In this document: positions 7,091-15,583 of the stretch, piece by piece | How the letters are laid out: each line of letters opens with the position of its first letter | Numbering within the stretch: position 1 is the first letter of the stretch | Origin: Bin87 sp965204395 | GTDB taxonomy: Bacteria > Chloroflexota > Dehalococcoidia > Lucifugimonadales > UBA3495 | Length of the DNA: 64,000 nucleotides | Reading direction: 5' to 3' | NCBI GenBank assembly: GCA_965204395.1 | Contig: OZ241987.1 | Location: 1,922,001 to 1,986,000, forward strand | The notes under the pieces: model-generated | What the model was told of the DNA's origin: nothing | Databases searched by the model: none | The model's input: only the letters and a program-made list of their open reading frames with translations | Translations under genes and position numbers: made by a program

Positions 7091-8500
7091 CTATCCTCTC
7101 CCTTGATACACCACCGTATCCGGCCTGTAAACCGCCCACGAGAACCACAACTGCCCGATGCGTCCGGGAACCGGTGTCAGTTGGGTTCCCTCCAGCGGGC
7201 CGTTGGTAGCGTTCCCAAAGATGTTCCACGCGCTGCCGGTTTGCTCGTCGGTGATGGTACCTTCAGCATCTGCGGTAAACGTCAGCATCTCGCCATCCGG
7301 CGCTACCGGCGAGAAGATGCCGGCGGTGCCCACGTCGCGGCCCGATTTGATCGAACCTCGGTCCAAAGCCGACGCCGTGCCGGGCGTCCAGAAAACCACG
7401 ATGTCCTCGCCGGCTACTGATGCCGACACCACTCGCTCCTCCGCCAGCGTGGTGAACGACACCGCCCACGCGTCGCTGCCCCGCTCCAGCGCGACAACCC
7501 TTTCCACGGCCGGCAGGCGGGGATCCTCCGGACCGTCGAAAAGGAAGGGAGAGTTGCCCGGGCGGTCGTAGCCCGCGTAGGGGTTGCTGCCGTAGGAGCG
7601 ACCGGAGTCGGGTCGCGAAAGGACTTGCCCATCCGGGTACATGGCCTTGAAATCGCCCCACGACGCGATGGACAGGTACAGTTGTTCCAGCTTTTGGCCG
7701 GCGTAGTGGCCGATGACTCCCTCGCCGCCGAACTCCTGCCACCAGGACTCGGTCTGCCGGTCGTACATAAGCAGGTTGCTGTCCCGCAGCGCGCCCGTCG
7801 TCCCGAAGTCCAGTGTCTCGCCGTCAACCGTCCGCCTGAACACGAAGGCGGTATTGCACAGTGGTCAATACGTGATGACGACGGGTTCACCTCCCACGGT
7901 GTCGTTGACCAGTTCGTGCCACACCATCACCTGCACCGGATACGCGCGGGCGTCGCCGTTCAGGTCAACCACCTGCACCGCCTCCAGGTCGTCCAGCCAT
8001 TCGTCGGCATCAGCGACGGATTCAAACTGCGGGTCATCGATGGCAGGTATGCCGTCCTTGGGCGGGCCGCCGGTCATGATCTCGTCGAACGAGATGGTGG
8101 TGCGGGAGAAGTCGGTCGCCCATGTTGCACGGAGCAGGTTTTCATACTTGCCGCGGGTTCGTTCCGCCTCGTCGGCCTCGACCATCATCACACTTCCCTC
8201 GCTTGCCACCGGTAGCGACGTGGCCGCCGGCAGCATGGTGGCCGCCGATTCGACTCGTGCAGTGGGCAATGGGGTCGCGGTGTCAGCCAACTCCGCAGTG
8301 GGCAGCGCGGCGGCGGGAGCGAGGGTTGGCGCGATGGCGTCGGTGGGCGCGGGCGTGGTTTCCCACGGCTCTCCGCCCGGGGTCCCCTGCGTCGGCGTAC
8401 AGGCCAGCAACAACCATGCCAGCACAGCCAGCGCCGTCAGCAATGATGCGCGACCAAGGCGTTGGTTATGCAGCGCGTGTTGTAATGGTGTGAAAAACAT
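7091..8500 (-). CDS. DUF3179 lipoprotein with in-frame UGA at the conserved Cys
   Basis: The first 211 residues carry a lipoprotein signal (AVLAWLLLAC), a low-complexity linker and the start of the DUF3179 domain (WHELVNDTVGGEPVVITY). A TGA follows at 7867-7865. The same frame then continues PLCNTAFVFRRTVDGETLDF, through LLMYDRQTESWWQEF, to a TAA at 7091, giving 469 codons in total. DUF3179 proteins normally read ITYCPLCNTA, so the UGA stands exactly where the first Cys of CPLC belongs. Either it is decoded as selenocysteine (U-P-L-C), or it is a nonsense mutation or an assembly error. No other frame damage is seen on either side. The function of DUF3179 is unknown. Confidence 0.8.
7824..7864 (-). 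promoter_or_regulatory. Candidate bacterial SECIS hairpin after the UGA
   Basis: Counting from the base after UGA, CCGCCU (14-19) pairs with AGGCGG (28-33) around an 8-base loop UCGUGUUC. CAA (9-11) can pair with UUG (38-40) below an internal loop. The G and U at 22-23 lie in the loop at about the place SelB contacts in E. coli fdhF. G is third and not among the first two loop bases, so the fit is good but not perfect. The codons involved are also ordinary for this family, so chance pairing is possible. Confidence 0.4.
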
Positions 8501-8551
8501 GTGATACTAATACCATAGTTAGCGGAATATGTTTTTCAAAAGGAACCTTTG

Positions 8552-8824
8552 ATGACGACTCCCGGCCCAACCCTGGAAGAGCGCGTAACCATATTGGAAA
8601 CTCGCTTGGACACCATCCTGCCCACCTTGGCCACCAAGGAAGACATTGCCAGGCTGGAAGGCAAGATGGACGCCATGGATGCGCGTCTGGGCGGCAGGAT
8701 TGACGCCACGAACCGTCGGTTGGAAGGCAAGATTGATGCCATGGGCAATCGCTTGTTGATCAGATTCACTGGTGTCATGGCCGCGCTGTTGGCCATTGCG
8801 GTGGCGGCGGCAAGGTTTCTTTAA
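8552..8824 (+). CDS. Small coiled-coil protein with C-terminal membrane helix
   Basis: A 90-residue protein. Residues 8-65 are heptad-like and charged (LEERVTILETRLDTIL, ATKEDIARLEGKMDAM, two related repeats), which predicts a coiled coil. Residues 68-88 form one hydrophobic helix at the C-terminus. It resembles small bacterial CCDC90/DUF1640-like proteins. AAAAGGAAC stands before the ATG; a TTG one codon upstream is less likely. A good terminator follows. Function unknown. Confidence 0.7.
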   Translation: MTTPGPTLEERVTILETRLDTILPTLATKEDIARLEGKMDAMDARLGGRIDATNRRLEGKIDAMGNRLLIRFTGVMAALLAIAVAAARFL

Positions 8825-8832
8825 AATACGAG

Positions 8833-8869
8833 CGGGAGGCATCGGCGGTTTTGCCCTGCCTCCCGTTTT
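8833..8869 (+). terminator. Rho-independent terminator
   Basis: A perfect 9-bp stem, CGGGAGGCA (8833-8841) with TGCCTCCCG (8857-8865), is followed by TTTT. It closes the coiled-coil gene and also lies at the 3' side of the convergent permease gene. Confidence 0.8.
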
Positions 8870-8891
8870 CGCTTGGTACGTTATTGGTGGC

Positions 8892-9800
8892 CTATCGTCC
8901 GCGCAGGCGCGGGTCGAACACGTCGCGCAGGGCGTCGCCCAGCAGGTTGAATCCCATCACCACCATGAAGATGGCTAGGCCGGGGGATATGGCCAGCCAC
9001 GGACCGGCTTTGACGTGGGCCGAAGCCGCACGAACCAGCATCCCGCCCCAGCTTGGCTGGTCGGGCGGAGTGCCCACGCCCAGGAACGACAGCGACGACT
9101 CAATGATGATGGCGAAGCCGAGGTAATACGTCGCCAGCACCAGGTACGTGGCGAAGCAGTTGGGCACGATGTGCCGCAGGATGATGCGCCAGGGTGGGGC
9201 GCCGATTGCCGTCGCCGCCGTCACATAGTCCAACTCGCGCAGGGACAATACCTGTGAGCGCACTGTTCTGATCACGGGCGCGATCATGCCAATCACTATG
9301 GCAAGGATCACGGTGTTCAGCGACGGCGTCACCACGGCCATGATCGCCAGGGCGATCAGCAGGCCGGGCAGCGACATCAGGGCGTCCACGATACGTTGCG
9401 ACACGGTGTCCACTATGCCGCCGATGTAGGTGAGCGCCACTCCGATAATGAAGCTGCCGGTGATGCCAACGACCACGCTACCCAAGCCAACGTACAACGA
9501 AATGCGCGCGCCGTAGATCAGCCGGCTCAATACGTCCCTGCCCACGTAGTCGGCGCCGAGCAGGTGGTTGGCGTTGGGGGCCTCCCACGGCAATGCGGGT
9601 GTGGACCTGGGATCGTAGGGCGCCAGCACCGGCGCAAGAAGCGCCACAACCACCAGCAGCAGGACGATAACCCCGCCGACCGCGCCCAGGGGTTTCGTCC
9701 TGACGAACCGGAATAAGCTGGTCCATGCCCGCGAGGTTAACCCCGGAGCGGGAAGCTCTTCCCGGGTTAAAGTCGCCTGTTCCGTGGTCTGATCAATCAT
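8892..9800 (-). CDS. Peptide-type ABC transporter permease (DppC/OppC family)
   Basis: A 302-residue inner membrane permease with a cytoplasmic N-terminus, a first helix near residues 38-60, a periplasmic loop with the family segment LLGADYVGRDVLSRLIYGAR, and the EAA loop around DYVTAATAIGAPPWRIILRHIVPN that contacts the ATPase. It works with the permease at 9853-10812 and the binding protein at 10937-12877, all on the minus strand in the usual order. The ATP-binding subunits are not in this window. Confidence 0.93.
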   Translation of the reverse strand: MIDQTTEQATLTREELPAPGLTSRAWTSLFRFVRTKPLGAVGGVIVLLLVVVALLAPVLAPYDPRSTPALPWEAPNANHLLGADYVGRDVLSRLIYGARISLYVGLGSVVVGITGSFIIGVALTYIGGIVDTVSQRIVDALMSLPGLLIALAIMAVVTPSLNTVILAIVIGMIAPVIRTVRSQVLSLRELDYVTAATAIGAPPWRIILRHIVPNCFATYLVLATYYLGFAIIIESSLSFLGVGTPPDQPSWGGMLVRAASAHVKAGPWLAISPGLAIFMVVMGFNLLGDALRDVFDPRLRGR

Positions 9801-9852
9801 GGCAACACCTGCCGATGAGAACCTGTTGGAATTATCGTTTGCGGACGTGCGT

Positions 9853-10812
9853 TTACGAGTACCGAATCCGTGGGTCCAGTATGCCGTAGAGCATATCTAT
9901 GATCAGGTTGAGCAGCAGCACCACCGCGGCCGTCATCAGAATCACGCCCTGGATCACCGGAAAGTCCCGGTGGTTGATGGCGTCGATCAAGAAGTTGCCG
10001 ACGCCGGGGACGACGAAAATCTGCTCAACTATGATGACGCCGCCCAGCAGGCGACCGAACTGGTAGCCGGACACCGTGACCACCGGAAGCAGCGCGTTCT
10101 TCAGCGCATGGCGACCCACCACGACCCACTCGCGCAGGCCCTTGGAGCGGGCGGTGCGCATATAGTCTTCGCGCATCACTTCCAGCATCGCCGATCTGGT
10201 GACGCGGGCTGTGAATGCCATGTCATGGAATCCGATCACCGCTGCCGGCAGTACCATCAGCTTCAGGTTCTGGATCGGGTCTTCCCATAAATGCGCGTAT
10301 TCCAGGGGCGGTAACCATCCCGTCCCATACACCAGAGCGTAAATAACCAGAACGCCGATCCAGAAAGTCGGCATGGCGATGCCCAGCAGCGCGATGACCC
10401 GACTGGCATAGTCAAGGCCGGAGTCCTGCTTCATTGCTGACAGAATGCCCAACGGCACGGCGGTGGCGAAAGCCATCACAATGGCGAGCACCGCCAGTTC
10501 AAAGGTTCTGGCGAACCTTTCAACCAACTCCAACCCGAAGGGTTGGCCGTAGTAGAGCGATATCCCCAAGTCCCCGCGGACGACGCCCCACAGCCAGTCG
10601 GCGTACTGCACGTAGATTGGACGGTTGAGGCCCAGGTCCTCGCGCAAACGCTCAAAGTCTTCGTTGGTGACCGTCCCGCTGGCGTCCTCGCCGGTGAGCA
10701 GGAAAACGGCAGCGTCCCCCGGCACTATGGAGAAAAGCCCGAACACCAGAATGGTGGCCAGCAGCATGGTGGGAATGAAGAGGAGAAATCTTCTAATCAG
10801 ATACTGGGACAT
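9853..10812 (-). CDS. Peptide-type ABC transporter permease (DppB/OppB family)
   Basis: A 319-residue permease starting MSQYLIRRFLLFIPTMLLAT, the standard DppB N-terminus with the first membrane helix. It has the loop EDLGLNRPIYVQYADWLWGV and the ATPase-contact segment DYMRTARSKGLREWVVVGRH. It heterodimerises with the DppC-type permease 52 bases downstream. The substrate class (peptides, opines, nickel or sugars) cannot be told from permeases alone. Confidence 0.93.
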   Translation of the reverse strand: MSQYLIRRFLLFIPTMLLATILVFGLFSIVPGDAAVFLLTGEDASGTVTNEDFERLREDLGLNRPIYVQYADWLWGVVRGDLGISLYYGQPFGLELVERFARTFELAVLAIVMAFATAVPLGILSAMKQDSGLDYASRVIALLGIAMPTFWIGVLVIYALVYGTGWLPPLEYAHLWEDPIQNLKLMVLPAAVIGFHDMAFTARVTRSAMLEVMREDYMRTARSKGLREWVVVGRHALKNALLPVVTVSGYQFGRLLGGVIIVEQIFVVPGVGNFLIDAINHRDFPVIQGVILMTAAVVLLLNLIIDMLYGILDPRIRYS

Positions 10813-10870
10813 TCCTCAAACTCCGGCTGCGGCTGAACTAGTTAGACAGATCAAAGATATTATGCACGTG

Positions 10871-10902
10871 TGGCCGGCCCCGTTGGAGGTCAGAGCCGGC
10901 CA
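10871..10902 (-). promoter_or_regulatory. Intercistronic hairpin between binding protein and permease genes
   Basis: TGGCCGGC (10871-10878) pairs perfectly with GCCGGCCA (10895-10902), and no T-run follows. Such hairpins between the binding-protein gene and the permease genes often protect the upstream message or dampen read-through, which gives more binding protein than permease. That role is inferred. Confidence 0.5.
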
Positions 10903-10936
10903 TGATCGCGTTGGGGGTGGTGGCAGCAGCAAATGG

Positions 10937-12877
10937 CTACGGTCGGTATCCCCGGTCAGTGTTGGCGTTGTGGTCGCAAGAGGATGCCTCTCCACCGGCC
11001 CACCACACGTGGTCCCACTTCTTCACCAACTGAACCGTGGGCGGGTAATGGTAGTTGCGGATTCGGCAGTCAAAGGCGCCACCGCTGGAGTACCACAGCA
11101 CCGGCAACCAGTGGCTCTCGCCCTGGTGCAGGATCTCGGCCAGAGATTCCAGATGCTGTTGGCGAACTGCGGGGTCAACCTCCTGGTTCTGGAGGTCAAT
11201 GAGCTCGTCAACACGGTCGTGCTGCCAGTTGTGCGGGTTGCGCAGCACGTCCTGGAGGTAGAACTGGTTGATGATGTCGCCCGGGTCGCGCAGAATGACT
11301 CCGGTTCCCACACCGTCGAAGTGGGACACGCCATCCCGCAGCCCGACGTACATTGTAGCCAGGTCGGTGGGCTGAATGATGATGTTGATGTTGAGGTCTT
11401 CCCGAAGTTGAGGCGCCACCGTCTCAGCCGTGGACAGTGAGGGGTTGGAGTTCACCACGTTGTGCGTAACCTCGAAACCGTCGGGATAGCCGGCCTCGGT
11501 GAGCAACTGACGAGCTTCGGCCAACGCAGCCTCACGGTCGCCGTAGGCGGCGTTGTTGGCGCGCAGGTCTTCCAGGTCTTCCACGACGCCGGGCGCGAAG
11601 AAGGTGCCGGGCTGTCCAAATCCCAAAATAGCCTTTTCCACGGCGTTGTCCCGGTCAATGCCAAGGTACATCGCTCGCCGCACCCGCGGGTCGTCGAAAG
11701 GCGGCTTCTGGTGGTTCAGGAAGAAGGCCTGTACACCGGAAGCTTCCAGGATGACGGCTCGCACACGGCCGCCGGTGTCTTCTTCCAGGCGGGCCATGTC
11801 CTCGGGGCGGTTGCTGCCGGTCACCGGCTGGTAGGAACCGTAGACCTGTCCGGCCTGCAACGCCGACAAACGGCGGGCAGTGTCGCGGATCAGGAATATC
11901 TTCAAGCCGTCGAAGAAGGGACGCCCGGTCTTGAAGTAGTTGGGGTTGCGGTCATAAGAATAACCGGAGTCCTTTTCCCAGTCGCGCAGCATCCACGGGC
12001 CGGAGCCGATGAGGCTGTCGGGTGTACCGGCGTTGATGGCGGCCAACGCTTCGACCTGGGTCTTGCCGGTGTTGGCCTGTTCCTGGGTCAGGTTCTCGCC
12101 CACGTGCTTGGGATAGACCTTCATGTAGTCGGAGGCCAGGTTGGGCAGGAACCCCGCGGCGGGGAACCGCAGGGGAATCTTGACCGTCTTCGCATCTACG
12201 ACCTCGGCGGTGCCATGCACTACGAAATTGTTCAGGAAGCCGGTGCGGGCGCGCAGCACGCCTTCTTCGACCTGTCCTAGGGTGATGCGATTGATGGAGA
12301 ACACGACGTCCTCTGCTTCAACCGGGTGGCCATCCGAGAAGGTGGCATCAGGGTGCAGGTTGAATATGTACCCGAACTCGTCCCCATCCTCGTACGACTC
12401 CCAACTGACCGCCAGGTCCCCGATAATCTCATTGGTATTGATCGGGTTGTATTCCAGAATCTGGTTGAAACGCGGACCCGAGGGAATCAGCACGGTGTTC
12501 ATGGAACCGCCGTAGTGGACGTCCCAGAAACCGGGGTTGCTGGTCGCCACCAACGGGAAATCGCCACGATAATGCTGGGACTCGCCTTCCTGCCACCAGT
12601 CGGGCCGCTGGTCAACGGCCAACATGGCTGTGGGCACCGGAACCGCCGTCGGTGCGACGTCCAGTGGGGCGGTGGGGGTTGGTTCCACCACGCCGGCGAA
12701 GGGGTTGAGGGTGGGGGTGGCTGCTTGCGCCGCCGGTGCGCTCGCGCCGCCGGACGTATCGCCGGTGGTGGTCGGGGTGGTCGTAGTCGCGCCACCGCAG
12801 GCGACCAATACACCGGTTACGGCCAGCGCCCCTAACGCAAGCAAGGTTCTTGGATGCCAGATTCGTCGCAAATCCAT
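10937..12877 (-). CDS. ABC transporter substrate-binding protein, family 5
   Basis: A 646-residue extracellular lipoprotein. Signal LLALGALAVTGVLVACGG has a lipobox cysteine, followed by a Thr/Ala/Pro-rich linker. Family-5 landmarks follow: DLAVSWESYEDGDEFGYIFN, LHPDATFSDGHPVEAEDVVFS and DPRVRRAMYLGIDRDNAVEK. ATG 12877 is preceded by GGAGG at nine bases; an upstream in-frame extension has no signal peptide and is rejected. It heads the operon with the two permeases. A good promoter lies at 12975-13003, and a second copy of its C-terminus lies upstream as a remnant (13117-13200). Confidence 0.93.
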   Translation of the reverse strand: MDLRRIWHPRTLLALGALAVTGVLVACGGATTTTPTTTGDTSGGASAPAAQAATPTLNPFAGVVEPTPTAPLDVAPTAVPVPTAMLAVDQRPDWWQEGESQHYRGDFPLVATSNPGFWDVHYGGSMNTVLIPSGPRFNQILEYNPINTNEIIGDLAVSWESYEDGDEFGYIFNLHPDATFSDGHPVEAEDVVFSINRITLGQVEEGVLRARTGFLNNFVVHGTAEVVDAKTVKIPLRFPAAGFLPNLASDYMKVYPKHVGENLTQEQANTGKTQVEALAAINAGTPDSLIGSGPWMLRDWEKDSGYSYDRNPNYFKTGRPFFDGLKIFLIRDTARRLSALQAGQVYGSYQPVTGSNRPEDMARLEEDTGGRVRAVILEASGVQAFFLNHQKPPFDDPRVRRAMYLGIDRDNAVEKAILGFGQPGTFFAPGVVEDLEDLRANNAAYGDREAALAEARQLLTEAGYPDGFEVTHNVVNSNPSLSTAETVAPQLREDLNINIIIQPTDLATMYVGLRDGVSHFDGVGTGVILRDPGDIINQFYLQDVLRNPHNWQHDRVDELIDLQNQEVDPAVRQQHLESLAEILHQGESHWLPVLWYSSGGAFDCRIRNYHYPPTVQLVKKWDHVWWAGGEASSCDHNANTDRGYRP

Positions 12878-12974
12878 TGAGTGAGTCCTCCGTGAATACC
12901 GCTCTTGCCTGAATCGGCTTGGCGCCGAAACAAAAAAATTACGCTCGACAGTCCGGGACTGCCAGCGAGGGACG

Positions 12975-13003
12975 ATGCTACTCACGTGCGGAACGATTGT
13001 CAA
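12975..13003 (-). promoter_or_regulatory. Sigma-70-type promoter of the ABC operon
   Basis: On the minus strand, TTGACA (13003-12998) is followed by a 17-base spacer and TAGCAT (12980-12975). The -35 is perfect and the -10 matches 4 of 6. The leader to the ATG would be about 90 bases. Confidence 0.6.
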
Positions 13004-13116
13004 TTCTATTTTAATGATACTGTAGCGGCATTACTATCAAAAATAACCCCTATTGATGATGCGCTGACGTTTATCTGTCGGGCCCGGATGGAGCGACGCA
13101 GGCGATGCCACGGAGT

Positions 13117-13200
13117 CTAGGGTCGGTAGCCTCGCTCGGAGTTGGCATTGTGGTCGCAGTTGGACGACTCGCCGCCGGCCCACCAGAACTTTCTGCCCAA
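13117..13200 (-). pseudogene. C-terminal remnant of a second binding-protein gene
   Basis: Read on the minus strand, this DNA gives WLGRKFWWAGGESSNCDHNA and then NSERGYRP followed by TAG. The intact neighbour ends WWAGGEASSCDHNANTDRGY and RP. The match is close, but a TAA stands two codons before the fragment and no more of the gene follows. It is the tail of a lost tandem paralogue of the family-5 binding protein. Confidence 0.8.
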
Positions 13201-13336
13201 CCACCGTTATATGCCTGGCCTGTGTGCGTCGCGACTGACGGATTTCCCGAAACCGTCTATAATCCAAGCGCGTCAAGCCGGCCCGATTCCGTTGATACAC
13301 AAACAACGTCGCCCCCGAGAGAGGAGACGGCACCCT

Positions 13337-14308
13337 ATGGCAGTACGAGTCCTCGACGTTCACGCGCACATCACCCCTGCCAGCGCCCTCCGGGCCATGC
13401 AGAGCGGCGATAACTGGTTCGGCGTCAGCGCCCCCACGCTCTACAATCAGCACCGCTACAACCCTCGTACTTTCTGGACGCCCGAACAGCGCATCGCCGA
13501 TATGCAGTCCCTCGGCGTGGACGTGCACGTCCTGTCCACCAACGCCAACATGTACTTCTACGATCTGGACCCAGACCAGACCTTGGCCATGCACCGCGAG
13601 TGCAACGACTACGTTGCCCAGCTTACCGAGGAATACCCCGATCGGTTCGCCGGTCTGGCCCACCTGCCCATGCAGGACGTCGGCGCATCCATCGAGGAAC
13701 TGACGCGCTCCGTGGAGCAGCTTGGACTCAAGGGCGCCATGATCGGCGATCACGTCAACGGGCGTACTTTCGATGATCCCTACTTCAACCCGCTGTGGGC
13801 CACCGCGGAACGTCTCGGCGCAATGTTCCTCATCCACCAGGGCGGCAGCACCATCGTGTCCCCGCGCCTCGACCGCTACCACCTGCCCAACACCATCGGC
13901 AACCTTGCCGACCGCGCCGTCACCTTCGCGTCATTCGTTTTCGGTGGCGTGATGGACCGCTACCCCGATCTCAGGGTCTGCCTCAGCCACGGCGGCGGAT
14001 ACGCCTGCTATGGCATCGGCCGCATGGATCGTGGCTGGCAGGTCCGCCCCGAGGCCCGCGTTAACATCGACCAGCCACCCAGCGCCTACCTGAACCGTTT
14101 CTACTACGACTGTCTAACCCACAGTGAGGAGGGCTTGCGTATGCTCATCGACATGGTGGGCATTGAGCAGGTGGTCTTTGGGACCGATTGGCCCTTCGAT
14201 ATGTGCGCCGATTGGCCCGTGGCCTGGCTGCTGGGCCTGGAGAGCCTTTCCCGCGAGGAGAAGGACTCCATCCTCTTCGGGAACCTCGAACGCCTCCTCA
14301 ACATCTGA
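13337..14308 (+). CDS. Amidohydrolase family protein (ACMSD-like decarboxylase/hydrolase)
   Basis: A 323-residue metal-dependent TIM-barrel enzyme of the amidohydrolase_2 group. It starts VRVLDVHAHITP with the HxH metal site at residues 9-11. A histidine in LIHQGGS, another in CLSHGGGYA and the aspartate in VVFGTDWPF complete the site. Close relatives decarboxylate or hydrolyse aromatic and semialdehyde acids, and the exact substrate is unknown. GAGGAG precedes ATG 13337. It is followed by a small VOC protein on the same strand. Confidence 0.88.
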   Translation: MAVRVLDVHAHITPASALRAMQSGDNWFGVSAPTLYNQHRYNPRTFWTPEQRIADMQSLGVDVHVLSTNANMYFYDLDPDQTLAMHRECNDYVAQLTEEYPDRFAGLAHLPMQDVGASIEELTRSVEQLGLKGAMIGDHVNGRTFDDPYFNPLWATAERLGAMFLIHQGGSTIVSPRLDRYHLPNTIGNLADRAVTFASFVFGGVMDRYPDLRVCLSHGGGYACYGIGRMDRGWQVRPEARVNIDQPPSAYLNRFYYDCLTHSEEGLRMLIDMVGIEQVVFGTDWPFDMCADWPVAWLLGLESLSREEKDSILFGNLERLLNI

Positions 14309-14321
14309 TCCGCCTCGTCCA

Positions 14322-14363
14322 ATCCCCTTTTCCTCGATGGGAGAGGTTCAGGGTGAGGGTGAA
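14322..14363. repeat. Palindromic repeat family C, copy 1
   Basis: CCCCTTTTCCTCGATGGGAG followed by AGGTTCAGGGTGAGGGTGAA is a diverged copy of the CCCTCTCCC-loop-GGGAGAGGG-TGAGGGTGAA repeat found at 37340-37440, 37901-37940, 48479-48513 and 48850-48888. It lies between the amidohydrolase and VOC genes. Confidence 0.7.
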
Positions 14364-14420
14364 CTGTACGCGTTACAATCATGCAGCGATTACCCACTCA
14401 CAACCGGAGGAAAACTGAAC

Positions 14421-14816
14421 ATGGGACTCATGGCTGACAACATACGCCTCAAGGCCATCAACCACATCACCTACAACGTCCGTGACAAGGACATCGCCCT
14501 CAAGTGGTACGAGGAAGTCCTGGGCGTCAAGCAGATTCCGAAGATGGTGGACAACGACAACCTCTACTGGCTCCAGCTACCCAGCGGCGCAATGGTCCAC
14601 ATCATCGAGAATCCCGACGCCCCATCCGCGCCATCGCATCACACCGCGTTCGAGGTGGACGATATTTCCGCCGCGCGCGACGAACTGCAGAACATCGGCG
14701 TCGAGTGCACCGACATCCAGACCCGCCACGACGGCCAGCAGGCCTTCTACTTCCACGACCCCGACCACAACCGCCTGGAAATCTGCACCAAGTCCGGCTT
14801 CGGCGTGCTCGTCTAG
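14421..14816 (+). CDS. VOC family (glyoxalase/bleomycin resistance fold) protein
   Basis: A 131-residue protein with two beta-alpha-beta-beta-beta modules. Visible metal-ligand-type residues are His in INHITYNVRD, Glu/His in the middle strand (MVHIIENPD, HHTAFEVDD) and the closing FHDPDHNRLEICT. VOC proteins are metal-dependent lyases, dioxygenases or binding proteins; the substrate cannot be inferred. GGAGG stands ten bases before ATG 14421. Confidence 0.85.
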   Translation: MGLMADNIRLKAINHITYNVRDKDIALKWYEEVLGVKQIPKMVDNDNLYWLQLPSGAMVHIIENPDAPSAPSHHTAFEVDDISAARDELQNIGVECTDIQTRHDGQQAFYFHDPDHNRLEICTKSGFGVLV

Positions 14817-14840
14817 ACTTGGGGGCATCGCAGACGTGCG

Positions 14841-14868
14841 CAGGGGCGGGTTTCAAAACCCGCCCCTG
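14841..14868. repeat. Palindromic repeat family A, copy 1
   Basis: AGGGGCGGGTTT and AACCCGCCCCT form a near-perfect inverted repeat after the VOC gene. The same sequence occurs at 57700-57728 and 59094-59122. It may also serve as a bidirectional terminator, although no T-run is present. Confidence 0.8.
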
Positions 14869-14937
14869 GCGATTGGCTCCGTTGTCTTTAGCTAGCGCTA
14901 CGTTCTTATCGTAGCGAAACTCATCGGTCGATGTTTC

Positions 14938-15252
14938 TCAATCGTCAAGTCTGTATTCGTGAGCCAATTGCGCCAGCAATGCCAGACCGGGTTCAGCGTT
15001 GTCGATCAACTGAGGCAATAACTTATCCAGAACCGGGTCTTCCAGAGCAAAATCGGATAAATTTTCGAATGCTCGTTTGTAGTCTCCTCTTTCCATGACG
15101 TTCAGCACACCGTTTCGCAGCATTGCGACGTAGTCCTGACGGCCCAGTATCTCGACCAATGGGATGGCGTACTTGGTAAGGATATCCACTACATTTTCGC
15201 GGACTATCAAAACCTCGGCTCTTTCCGTCAGCCAGTCCTGCCCTTGATTCAT
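14938..15252 (-). CDS. Hypothetical protein, second gene of a small operon
   Basis: A 104-residue, acidic, probably all-helical protein (DWLTERAEVLIVRENVVDIL, LGRQDYVAMLRNGVLNVME). It begins 23 bases after the stop of the 56-residue gene at 15276-15446. I do not recognise the family. The C-terminal half is rich in leucine and aspartate and could be a partner-binding helical bundle. No toxin or nuclease motif is visible. Confidence 0.55.
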   Translation of the reverse strand: MNQGQDWLTERAEVLIVRENVVDILTKYAIPLVEILGRQDYVAMLRNGVLNVMERGDYKRAFENLSDFALEDPVLDKLLPQLIDNAEPGLALLAQLAHEYRLDD

Positions 15253-15275
15253 ACAGACCGTTGGGAACCAGCGGG

Positions 15276-15446
15276 CTACTTAGCTGCGACCGCACCGAGG
15301 CGCTTTGCTCGACTCTCGAGAATCTTGGCAATCAACCGCTTGTTCTCTTCCGCCTTCTCGTTGGCCAGAGCCTCCAGGCGACTGATCTCCTCAGCGTGTT
15401 CGATCAACAGAGCATCTATCTTGGGATCACCTGTCAAATTCGCCAT
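15276..15446 (-). CDS. Small helical protein (56 aa), first gene of a small operon
   Basis: The short frame begins ATG at 15446 with AAGGAGA eight bases upstream and ends TAG at 15276. The product starts MANLTGDPKIDALLIEHAEE and continues as one amphipathic, charged helix, a likely coiled coil, rich in Glu, Lys and Ala. Codon use and the strong ribosome binding site support a real gene. It is paired with the 104-residue protein downstream. Unknown function; an antitoxin-like role is possible but has no direct support. Confidence 0.65.
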   Translation of the reverse strand: MANLTGDPKIDALLIEHAEEISRLEALANEKAEENKRLIAKILESRAKRLGAVAAK

Positions 15447-15583
15447 TGCACAATCTCCTTAGTGAGATTCCATGATACCAAATAAAATCGATTAACGGAA
15501 CCGCTATGGATTTTAGCAAACCACAGTGCGATCAATAAATGCGATATAAATCCACAACTCACACAGTCCTGATAACCTGACAG

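Noticed and set aside
7844..7867. The DUF3179 gene as two separate genes, one starting GTG at 7843
   Set aside because: The GTG has no ribosome binding site and would begin inside a conserved domain strand; the frame is continuous across the TGA.
13038..13116. A small gene on the minus strand ahead of the SBP remnant
   Set aside because: Only short frames without a ribosome binding site; the region is better explained as promoter DNA plus gene debris.
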